Shown piece after piece: positions 25,847 through 33,717 of a DNA stretch of 64,000 nt (its first letter is position 1; each line of letters starts with the position of its first letter). The notes beneath the pieces are model-generated. The model saw only the letters and a program-made list of their open reading frames with translations. It was not told the DNA's origin and did no database searches. The position numbers and the translations under genes were made by a program. The stretch is taken from NCBI GenBank assembly GCA_965206775.1, contig CBDBKU010000001.1, positions 372,001 through 436,000 on the forward strand. The letters are read 5' to 3'. Origin of the DNA: VXMF01 sp965206775 (lineage in GTDB: Bacteria; Acidobacteriota; Terriglobia; Bryobacterales; UBA6623).

Positions 25847-27223
25847 GTGAACTCGCTCGACAGGCGCAGCTTTCTGCAGCAGGCAGGATTGGCAGGCACG
25901 ACCTTGGCTGCCTGCGCGCAGACCACCTTCCGCAACCGGCCCAACGTCCTGCTTGTGATGACGGACCAGCAGACCGACGAGGCCATGAGCTGCGCTGGCA
26001 ATCCGCACGTCAGCACGCCCGCCATGGACTGGATCGCCTCCCGCGGCGTCCGTTTCACGCGCAGCTACGTCACCCAGCCGCTCTGCCTGCCTTGCCGTTC
26101 GAGCATCCAGACCGGGCGCTACCCGCACGAGATCGGGACCGGAACCAACGGCACGAAGCTCAATAGCCGCTACCCCATGCTCGGCAAGATGATGAGCGAC
26201 GCGGGCTACGACACGGCCTACTTCGGAAAGTGGCACGTCGGCGCGTCGCTTGCGGAGGCCGGCTATGCCGTCACCGCCGACACGCACAGCGACAGCGACA
26301 CCGCGCGAAGCGCAGTCGACTACCTGCAGGCTTCGCGCGACAAGCCTTTTTTTCTGACGGCGTCGTTCCTGAACCCGCACGATGTCTGCCAGCTCGCTCG
26401 CCGGCAGAAGCTTCCGCAGGGCCCGATCCCGCCGGTTGCCGACGACCTCGCGGAGCTTCCGCCGCTGCCCGACAACTTCGCCGTTCCAGAGAACGAGCCG
26501 GCGGCCATCCGCATGATCCAGGCGAAGAACCGTGACTTCCACTACCCCACCGACGAGTGGACCGACCTTGAGTGGCGGCAGTACCTCTGGGGCTACTATC
26601 GCCTCGTCGAGAAGGTCGACGGGGAGATCCTCAAGGTCATCGATGCCCTGCGCGAATCGGGTCATGAAGACAACACGATCCTGGTCTTCACCAGCGATCA
26701 CGGCGAGGGAGTCGCCAGCCACCACTGGAACCAGAAGCAGGTCTTGTACGAGCAGGCCGTGCGCGTCCCTCTGCTTATTGCGCACCCGCTCGCTTCCGCT
26801 CCCGGCACCACGTCGGATGCGTTGGTGTCGACGGGTATCGATCTCATGCCCACGATTCTGGGCGCTGCGGGCGTGCCTAGTCCGCCTGGACCGCTCTACG
26901 GCCGGTCGCTGGAACCCCTCGCCCAAGGCTCCTCGGTGTCGTGGGACCGCCGTTACGTGGCTGCCGAGACGACCTTCGGGCGCGGGGGCGACGATGGCGT
27001 TTCGGGCCGCATGGTGCGCACCGAACGCTACAAGTATGTCATCTACAACGTGGGTGAGGGCCGCGAGCAGCTCTTCGATCTCGAAGCGGACCCGGACGAG
27101 ACCACCAACCTCGTGTCGGACCCGGCCCATCGATCGACGCTCGACGAGCATCGCAAACTCGCTTCTGAATGGGCCCGCGAAACCCATGACAGATTCCCGC
27201 TTGTAGGTCCGCAATCGCCCTAG
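25847..27223 (+). CDS. Sulfatase with twin-arginine signal
   Basis: This 458-aa sulfatase begins with a Tat-type signal ('DRRSFLQQAGLAGTTLAAC'), which differs from the lipoprotein signals of its two neighbours; the Cys at 23 could also be a lipobox. The metal site is 'NVLLVMTDQQTDEA'. The modification motif reads 'CLPCR' (Cys80), so position four is Cys rather than Ser/Thr/Ala; it still fits C-x-P-x-R. 'AYFGKWHVG' and 'VFTSDHGEG' are present. GTG at 25847 follows an AAGGAG site. It is the last gene before the decayed restriction locus. Confidence 0.9.
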   Translation: MNSLDRRSFLQQAGLAGTTLAACAQTTFRNRPNVLLVMTDQQTDEAMSCAGNPHVSTPAMDWIASRGVRFTRSYVTQPLCLPCRSSIQTGRYPHEIGTGTNGTKLNSRYPMLGKMMSDAGYDTAYFGKWHVGASLAEAGYAVTADTHSDSDTARSAVDYLQASRDKPFFLTASFLNPHDVCQLARRQKLPQGPIPPVADDLAELPPLPDNFAVPENEPAAIRMIQAKNRDFHYPTDEWTDLEWRQYLWGYYRLVEKVDGEILKVIDALRESGHEDNTILVFTSDHGEGVASHHWNQKQVLYEQAVRVPLLIAHPLASAPGTTSDALVSTGIDLMPTILGAAGVPSPPGPLYGRSLEPLAQGSSVSWDRRYVAAETTFGRGGDDGVSGRMVRTERYKYVIYNVGEGREQLFDLEADPDETTNLVSDPAHRSTLDEHRKLASEWARETHDRFPLVGPQSP

Positions 27224-27393
27224 CTTGTCCCGTGCGGGCGCTCGGGCAATCAGTCCTCCCCCGGGTTGGGCCAGCCTCTCTCTGAATTCTTCGAGAGATC
27301 ACTACCGTCGGTTCCTCGTGCACGCACGCAGGCCAGCTAGCCCATCTTTGTCGTGCCCCGTGGAAATGCGCTGTTTCCAAGCCCTGCCCGGCC

Positions 27394-28092
27394 TACAAGC
27401 CGTCCGGGGAGGGGTGCCTGCGGGAGGTGCCGGCGCGTTGGGAGGTGCGGCGGCTGCAATACGCCGTGTCCTTCACGGGGGGGGGACACCTTCGGAGGCC
27501 AACGCGTCGTTCTGGAGCGGTCATGTCCCCTAGTCGCCAAAGGACATGACTCGTGCTCGACTCAACGATCCGGCCGACCACATTTCCAACCATGCCGTGG
27601 CGGCGAGTGTAGCGAGCATCGTGGCACCTGGTGCGGTGCTGATGGTCGTTAGGTCAGGAATCCTCCGAAGAATAATTCCAGGGGCAATTAACACGGTGCC
27701 CATGGCACTCAACCAGGACATGAAGGCCCCACGTCCAAGAATGGGATCGCTAAGGGCGAGCATCTAGACGTGTTGATCCAAGGCAACGAGTCGTCCTTGC
27801 TACGAGAATCGACGAAGCAGGGTGCGACCGCCGAGAGCATTGAGCATATTTTGTTGGCCAACTCGCGGATACCCCTCCGGCCTCTTCCCGAGCAAGCCGC
27901 CATCGCCCGCTACCTCGACCGCGCCGACCGCGGCGCATCCGGCGCTGCATCCAAGCCAGGGAGCGGCAGATCGACCTGCTGGAGGAATACCGGACCCAGC
28001 TGGTCGCGGACATCGTCACCGGCAAGCTCGGCGTGCGCGGGGCAAGCGGCACCGCGGGCAGCGAGGTCGGATTGACAAAGGTGCCAGAATGA
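27394..28092 (+). pseudogene. hsdS: Type I restriction specificity subunit remnant (hsdS)
   Basis: Pieces of one HsdS target-recognition unit can be read in successive frames. They are a start region 'GCLREVPARWEVRRL', then 'GGGTPSEANASFWSGHVP', 'SPKDMTRARLNDPADHIS', 'VLMVVRSGILRRIIPGAI', 'NQDMKA', 'LPLRPLPEQAAIARYLD'-like conserved region and the helical spacer 'IDLLEEYRTQLVADIVTGKL'. Lesions seen are a one-base deficit in a nine-G run at 27477-27485, an in-frame TAG at 27531-27533 where Trp is expected, a frameshift near 27743 and another near 27932. No start codon is evident. Only about one TRD remains, so the gene is dead. Confidence 0.8.
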
Positions 28093-28164
28093 TCAAGCAG
28101 CGGAGGGTCGGTGGCCCTCCAGCACGTGGAGGAATGCGGCCGCCGCCGGAAGAAAGGGGATCCG

Positions 28165-28389
28165 ATGACAAGCTGGAAGACGTGTCCGGCCGTCGAGAAC
28201 GATCCGGACAAGGTCAGCGGAGCGTGGGTGTTTCGCGGCACGCGGGTGCCCGTGGCCGCGCTTTTCGAGAACCTCAGGGACGGCGCGACGGTGGAGCAGT
28301 TCCTGGATTCGTTCCCGGGCGTCGAGCGCTGGCAGGCGGAAAGCGTCCTCGACCGCGAGAGCCGGGACCTGAAGGTGCCGGCGGCTTGA
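28165..28389 (+). CDS. DUF433 family antitoxin
   Basis: This 74-aa protein has the DUF433 pattern: 'DPDKVSGAWVFRGTRVPVAALFENLRDGATVEQFLDSFPGV' in character, with a winged-helix-like DNA-binding fold followed by a C-terminal 'VLDRES' helix. DUF433 proteins are antitoxins of VapBC45-like pairs with DUF5615 toxins and usually autoregulate. The ATG at 28165 follows an AAGGGG site. Its TGA stop overlaps the TTG start of the toxin gene, so the pair is coupled. It sits between remnants of hsdS and hsdR. Confidence 0.88.
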   Translation: MTSWKTCPAVENDPDKVSGAWVFRGTRVPVAALFENLRDGATVEQFLDSFPGVERWQAESVLDRESRDLKVPAA

Positions 28390-28703
28390 GGATCCTGCTC
28401 GACCAGGGCGCGCCCGCGCCTCTCCGCAGGCACTTGGAGCGGCACGTCGTCGACACGGCCTTCGAGCGAGGATGGTCGAGCCTGCGCAACGGGGAGCTGC
28501 TCGACCGGGCCGAGGGGGACGGCTACCAGCTCCTGATCACGACGGATCAGAATCTCCGTCACCAGCAGAACCTCGCCGGCAGGCAACTGGCGATCACGGT
28601 CCTGCTGGCCGCGTCGTGGCCGCGCATCCAGAGCCGCGTCGACGATATCCGGGCCGCAGCCGACCGCACAGGGCCTGGAATGTACATTGAAATCTCGATC
28701 TGA
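28386..28703 (+). CDS. DUF5615 PIN-like toxin
   Basis: This 105-aa protein starts at TTG 28386 in a TTGA overlap with the antitoxin stop. It reads 'RILLDQGAPAPLRRHL', then 'VVDTAFERGWSSLRNGELLDRA', 'LLITTDQNLRHQQNL' and a C-terminal strand 'AITVLLAASWP'. The acidic residues at Asp (LLD), Glu (NGELL) and Asp (TTDQN) are the PIN-like metal ligands of the DUF5615/VapC45 family, which are thought to be RNases. The reading frame is intact in contrast to its neighbours. An open frame extends upstream but is antisense to no known start and overlaps the antitoxin. Confidence 0.85.
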   Translation: MRILLDQGAPAPLRRHLERHVVDTAFERGWSSLRNGELLDRAEGDGYQLLITTDQNLRHQQNLAGRQLAITVLLAASWPRIQSRVDDIRAAADRTGPGMYIEISI

Positions 28704-28713
28704 AGGCAAGCCA

Positions 28714-29154
28714 ATGTTGACCACGGACACCACTGAAAGCGGCTTGGAGCGACTGATCTGCACGGCGCTGGCCGGGCATGCCTGCGACCCGTCGGACGGA
28801 ACGGATGCGGCAGCGCCGCGGTCCGCTAGCGGCGGTGCGGGCTGGAGCGGCGGCCGGCCTGTCGTCAAGGCGTTCAACAAGCTCTTCGGCAATATCCCTT
28901 GGGAAGACGCCGACCGAGTGCGGCAGCTCATCACCGAGACCAGTCCCTCGCGCGTGGCCGAGGATGCTGCCTTCCAGAACGCTTTGCGGAACTCGGACGA
29001 GCAGAACGCCCGCGTCGAGCACGCCAACGTGCTGCAGCGGGTGATGAAGGACGAGATGAAGCTTTTCAAGGAGTTCACGGATAGCGAGGGCTTCAAGTGC
29101 TGGATGGTGGACACGGTATACCGGCTCGCCAGCGGGCGGGCGGCGGCCCGGTGA
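28714..29154 (+). pseudogene. hsdR: Type I restriction endonuclease subunit, internally deleted (hsdR)
   Basis: This 146-aa open frame joins an HsdR N-terminus ('LTTDTTESGLERLICTALAG', about residues 1-35) to an HsdR C-terminus ('FNKLFGNIPWEDADRVRQL', 'NSDEQNARVEHANVLQRVMKDE', 'FKEFTDSEGFKCWMVDTVY', about residues 52-140). A low-complexity link of about 17 residues joins them. Full-length HsdR is around 1000 aa, so the nuclease and helicase domains have been removed without breaking the frame. The product cannot restrict DNA. Together with the hsdS remnant and no hsdM, the locus is a relic. Confidence 0.8.
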
Positions 29155-29889
29155 GTCCCTGCCCGCCTTACGCCGGGCCGCTCACGATGACGTTCACCTA
29201 CAGGTAGGCAGAGTCCCCGCTACCCCGATCCTCCGTGTAGAGGCCCGCCGCCCGCGGGGAACCATCGAGAACCGTCCTGATACATGACCGACAATTGCCA
29301 CAAAGGGCCGTGGACATCCGTTTTGACGCGGTGGAGAAAACGGGGGAAGCGCGCGGCCGAAAGATATGTAACTCGTCTACAATACTTGGGTTATGTCACT
29401 TTCCGTTGTGGACCGGAAGGTTAGCGTGATGTTTCGAAGGCACAGCGGATGGTGCGGGGACAGCGCTGAATGCATCGCGGCGAGAACCGTCGGGCTCGGC
29501 CGCTTGCGTCGGCGCGACCCTGCGCCACTCGAGTTCATGAATGCGCCAACGCGTCTACAGTGGCTCGATGACGGGACCGAGGATCCCGCTTCGGATTCAC
29601 CGGCAAATCTTGCGCCGCCACGCCTTGGTTGCCGGATTTTCGACATGAGCGGATATTGGCACGCAAATCCGAATCATCGAACGAGAGAACGCGCACGGGT
29701 TGTTCCAGCGCGAGAACGATGTGCGTTCTCCCGTGCGACACGGAACTGGAAGCGCATCACGGCACGGCCCGCAGCCTGTCCGGTAGCAGCTGGGCCTGTC
29801 CTTAGGACCGAGCGCAGCAATTCTCAAAATGGCAGATCCAGTGGGCGTGATGGGTTGCAGGGGTCTGAGTTACTGACATGCTTGGAGAT
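29155..29889. other. Region without recognised genes
   Basis: Open frames on both strands here have no recognisable motifs or ribosome sites. A 6-bp inverted repeat GAGAAC/GTTCTC lies near 29721-29739. The segment lies between the hsdR relic and an IS remnant and may be decayed mobile DNA. Confidence 0.3.
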
Positions 29890-30138
29890 CCAGCGCTTGG
29901 CGCCGTTGCGCTCGCAGTCCTGTTTCTGGCGTTGGCCGGACAGGCCGGGGTCGGCGGCAGCGAGGTCATGCTGGGGCTGGACGAACTCGGGCATGAGGGG
30001 GATAACGCGGTTGTGGCCATCGGCGACGACGGCGGGGTAGACCATGGAGTGGAAGTACTGGGGGGCTTGGCCTTGCCGACATGGCGGGTGGAGCGGTGGT
30101 CGCAATGGATTTTGTAGAACCTTAATTGGGAACTGCTG
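29890..30138 (-). mobile_element. Deletion remnant of the IS4-like element
   Basis: On the minus strand this stretch encodes, in two frames, 'KIHCDHRSTRHVG' and then 'PQYFHSMVYPAVVADGHNR', 'IPLMPEFVQPQHD', 'QKQDCERNGAKRW'. These match residues about 128-208 of the interrupted transposase at 3274. The 5' end runs straight into CAGCAGTTCCCAATTAAG (rc of 30121-30138), which resembles the left terminal repeat of that IS. The first ~125 codons and everything after ~208 are missing. It is a dead internal-deletion copy whose terminal repeat now lies just upstream of the 896-aa gene. Confidence 0.8.
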
Positions 30139-30159
30139 GACCGGGAGGAAACGGATGAC

Positions 30160-32850
30160 ATGAGCCGCGGGAAATATGACTTGCCCGACGGCCTCCCGGC
30201 TTGCATCACGGAAGGCAAGAAGGGCCTCAACCTTCTCCAGGATCTCCTGGGACTCTCGAACCGAAAGGCGTGGCAGTCGATCCTGCACTCGGAGAGTGCG
30301 AAGTCCTTTCTGCAGTTCGAACGCCTTCAACTTCGTGGACTTACGACGTCTCAACGCATCGCCCGAAAGGTCCTCGCCCTCTACGGCCGATTCGACGCCC
30401 GCTGGGACTCCTGGGTACTGTGCTATGGGGTCGACGCGTCCATCGCGAATGCATTGGAACAGGAATTCGTTCCATCGCTTGAGTACTCGGCCCTGCAGCG
30501 CTACGATCCCAATTTCTTTGACCGCGATGTCGACTCCGATCTCCTCGAGAGATCCGTCGCGGGCATCATCGGCTTCCGGTACTCGAGACGCAGCCCGGAA
30601 TTGGAAGACCCGGCGCTCGCGGTCTGGCCGAATCTACGGGAAGACCTGCTCCGCTGGCACACCCTCCCCTCGAACCGTCAAGAAGCGCTGGTGCTTGCCA
30701 CGTTCGCGGTTGCGACCATCATGGACGACGTGAGGTTCCTCGCGTGGGCCGCTGGCCGTTCTGCGCGACTCGCCGAGGAGTTTGCATTCGCTGTGCCGAC
30801 GCCTTGCGAGAGCCAGCCGGAGCAAACGGGGCACCGGCCGAGCGACAGCTCGACAACGAGTCCCGGCCCCGAACGGGTGCTGGAGGAATGGAACCGAACA
30901 TGCGACTTGGTCATTGACGTCGCGACGGCTCTCAAGGCAAGCTCTCGAGATCCGGAAAGAGTTGGCGATTTGCTCGAGCCAGTGGAGCGGCTTAAGGCAT
31001 TGCAGGAACAGATCCTTGCCGCGATTGAGATCAGGAATCGCGAGGCTCTAGTCGGCCAGGTGACTGAGATTCTGGCCGCTTGCACGGACGATTTCGATGC
31101 TCCGTGGCTCGACGGAATCCGAGACAGGGTGCACGCCCAATGGAGGCTTGCATACCGTGTTCCGTCCGCCGTTCCCGAAGAGCAGGTCAAGAGTGATATC
31201 GAGCGGGTCCAGGACGAACTGACGCGAGAGTTCCGGCGCTGGCGGAAGTCCGAGGACACCAAGGCGCAATGCCGCAAGGAACTCTCGGATCTGGAGATAC
31301 CGGGGGGGCCCGATCTCGATAGCCAGCTGGAGGCCGAGGCCCGCGAGGAAAGACTTCACGCTCGCATGGCGGAGGCCGCTCGGCAAGCGGGCGGCGGCAA
31401 GAGACGGATTCTCGCGGCGATAGCACCGGCCGGATGCGAATTCGAGCCTTCGAGGAACTACGAGGCCGAACTGGCGGAGGCCGAGCGGTCCGACGACGTT
31501 GCGGTCTCGGCATCGATGGAATCGTCCGCCACCTCTGACAGCGACGAGTCTGGCGCGGACGAGGGCCGAGGCCCGGATGGCTCCGATTCGAACGGGGAAC
31601 CCGGGCTTGGGAGCGGCGACACCGTCCCCACGGAAGGGAACGGAGCAGGCGTGGCACCAGAGCAAGCCTCGGCCCCTCCAACTGCGAACGCGACGGACAC
31701 TGGGATCGCGGAGCCTGATACGGGAGAGAATGAGCAGCGCCAACGTGAAAAGCCCGCTGATGCGCCCGCCGAGGGCGAGGCCGTACGCAATGCTCGGACC
31801 GCAATGGCGGAAGGCCGCTGTTGGGCGCGCGGATGGGAGGCTTGGCTAGAGCGTATCGGAGACGCGGCGCACCACGACAGTGTCGCGGCGTGGAAGCTCG
31901 CGCCAGTCCCGCAGTGCCCGCGGCGGAGTCCCTTCGCGGACCCCGTCGTCTTCGCAAGGTCGCTGGATTGGAAACTCGCTCACGGGATGGTCGAATGCCC
32001 GCGGGACACCATGCTCGCTCTAGTGGAATATGTGAAGTCCGACCCGCTGGAAGGGCGACAAGAATGGATCGAGATATATCGCGTTCTTCTTAGGTATTGC
32101 CTGCACGACAGTCTAGATTCGAAGGATTCTCAGACAATGGCTGTTTCATTGATTTCATTGACACTCAAGACACACTCTAGCAGCAAAGAGTACATGTCGT
32201 TGGTTAATACAGCAGATCATCTGACATCGCTTCCACCGGAATTCCAGAACGTAAAATGGGCTTTGGAGCTGTCCATTCCATTCTTGTGTAGCCGTTGCGC
32301 CAATCGGGACCATCTCACGATCTACCTCGAAAAGATACATGACTTCGTGTCCACGTCGGGATTTCATCTCGCATCGAAACATCAGGCGATGGCCAATGAC
32401 ATCAAGAAATTCATCGAAACCAACAGGGACGATGTAGATCGGCTGCATTATGGCTCTCGACCCTCAAACGAATTCCAGGAGCTGTCTAGTTTTCTCAGAG
32501 GGAAGAAAATGGTGATCTATACGATGCAAAGATCGGCAGCGTTGACTGCTAGAGACAGAATCAAAGCGATTGAATCGAGCATAGAAATAAGACTCTTGCA
32601 TGATAAGGTCTGGTCAGACAGCCTTCGGGACCCTGTGCGAAACGCTGACATTTGTGTGATGGTCAAGAGCGCCGCGACGCACGCCGTGACCGAGATGATC
32701 TCAAGGACCCGACGAAATGCGGGCAAGGGATTGATCGTGCCGCCTTGGAAAGGCGTTCACAGCCTGCTGAGGGCGATATACGACGCAGCGGGAATCGGTG
32801 ACGGTGCCACTCTCGTATCCGGCACGCTCACGGCCGGCGGCGTGGCATGA
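30160..32850 (+). CDS. Large protein of unknown function, possible C-terminal DUF2325-like domain
   Basis: This 896-aa protein has no family that I recognise with certainty. Residues 1-215 form a helical domain ('NLLQDLLGLSNRKAWQSIL', 'TTSQRIARKVLALYGRFDARWD'). Residues about 240-430 are helical and partly coiled coil. Residues about 440-550 are an acidic, Ser/Gly/Pro-rich linker. A helical domain follows (about 555-760). The end (about 770-880) reads like a Rossmann-type DUF2325 domain: 'GKKMVIYTMQRSAALTARDR', 'NADICVMVKSAATHAVTEM', 'GVHSLLRAI'. A GGAGGA site precedes the ATG by about ten bases. The 3' third has visibly more A and T than the 5' part. Location in an island with restriction and toxin-antitoxin remnants suggests a defence role, which is inference. 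Confidence 0.75.
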   Translation: MSRGKYDLPDGLPACITEGKKGLNLLQDLLGLSNRKAWQSILHSESAKSFLQFERLQLRGLTTSQRIARKVLALYGRFDARWDSWVLCYGVDASIANALEQEFVPSLEYSALQRYDPNFFDRDVDSDLLERSVAGIIGFRYSRRSPELEDPALAVWPNLREDLLRWHTLPSNRQEALVLATFAVATIMDDVRFLAWAAGRSARLAEEFAFAVPTPCESQPEQTGHRPSDSSTTSPGPERVLEEWNRTCDLVIDVATALKASSRDPERVGDLLEPVERLKALQEQILAAIEIRNREALVGQVTEILAACTDDFDAPWLDGIRDRVHAQWRLAYRVPSAVPEEQVKSDIERVQDELTREFRRWRKSEDTKAQCRKELSDLEIPGGPDLDSQLEAEAREERLHARMAEAARQAGGGKRRILAAIAPAGCEFEPSRNYEAELAEAERSDDVAVSASMESSATSDSDESGADEGRGPDGSDSNGEPGLGSGDTVPTEGNGAGVAPEQASAPPTANATDTGIAEPDTGENEQRQREKPADAPAEGEAVRNARTAMAEGRCWARGWEAWLERIGDAAHHDSVAAWKLAPVPQCPRRSPFADPVVFARSLDWKLAHGMVECPRDTMLALVEYVKSDPLEGRQEWIEIYRVLLRYCLHDSLDSKDSQTMAVSLISLTLKTHSSSKEYMSLVNTADHLTSLPPEFQNVKWALELSIPFLCSRCANRDHLTIYLEKIHDFVSTSGFHLASKHQAMANDIKKFIETNRDDVDRLHYGSRPSNEFQELSSFLRGKKMVIYTMQRSAALTARDRIKAIESSIEIRLLHDKVWSDSLRDPVRNADICVMVKSAATHAVTEMISRTRRNAGKGLIVPPWKGVHSLLRAIYDAAGIGDGATLVSGTLTAGGVA

Positions 32851-33717
32851 GACGATTCCCGAGCGACCCGGCAGAACCCGTCACCTCTTCCTTGGGCGCG
32901 CAGGCTAGGCCGTCACCTGCCTGCCTACGCTTGGATTGGCTCCAGTTCGAGGCTTGGGAATTGGGGGGCCAGTCGGACGCGACGGACTGAGCCCAAGAAG
33001 TCCAGGTTCCGCCCGTGGAAGGCGCGAGAGGGCGAACGATCGACCATGACGGGGATCGTAACGCCGCATGGGTCCTCAGTGAGCTCAACCCTCTGCCCAT
33101 TCCAGGCCGCAGGTGCGCGAGCCTGCCGCAAGTCCTTGTCTGAATTGGGTCGCAATGCCTGCCTTCTCCAATCGCGAATCAAGAAGCGAGCGCGAACGAA
33201 CGGCACTTTGGATCACAGCACGGTCGACAGCATCCCGAAGCGATCAGACAAGGATGCTCGCGAGCATGTGGAAGGGCCAAGCGCCCAGGCTCGACGCGTT
33301 CATTTCACGTGTTCCGCCAAGTGGTGCCATCGGTGTCAGGCGGCATTCGATTTCAGGAGATTTGCTTTCCGGGTCCATTTGCAGCCCGGTGCTCTTGATT
33401 CCGATTGAGCCGTCTTGCATTGAGCGTCGGATCGATCGACTGGCATTGCCCCCACACGACGCAGGTCCCCGACCAATCGAGCCGTGTACCGTCGCCCGAA
33501 ATCGGGCGTTGTTCTGTGGGGCTTCGGTGCCGGCTACCGATCCTTCCTGAGTGCCGGGCGGGCAGCGTCGCCCGTCTTGCGCTAGCTGCCCAGCCTCGGT
33601 CCCGTCCCGGTTGAGGTCCAACCCGACTTCCAGGGGGAGCGGTTCCCTTCTCTGTCCGAACCGCGCGGGAAGCGGTGCTCGGCCCGACCTTGGGTGAGAA
33701 TGGATTGGTAGATCGTA
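32851..33717. other. Long gap between the two large island genes
   Basis: No gene is assigned. Short open frames occur on both strands; one on the minus strand (32925-33206) has balanced composition ('AAWNGQRVELTEDPCGVTIPV') and might be a gene fragment, but I cannot name a family. The promoter of the downstream oxygenase should be here. Confidence 0.3.

Noticed and set aside
29393..30040. 215-residue plus-strand open frame
   Set aside because: It runs through the antisense strand of the IS remnant and shows no motif.
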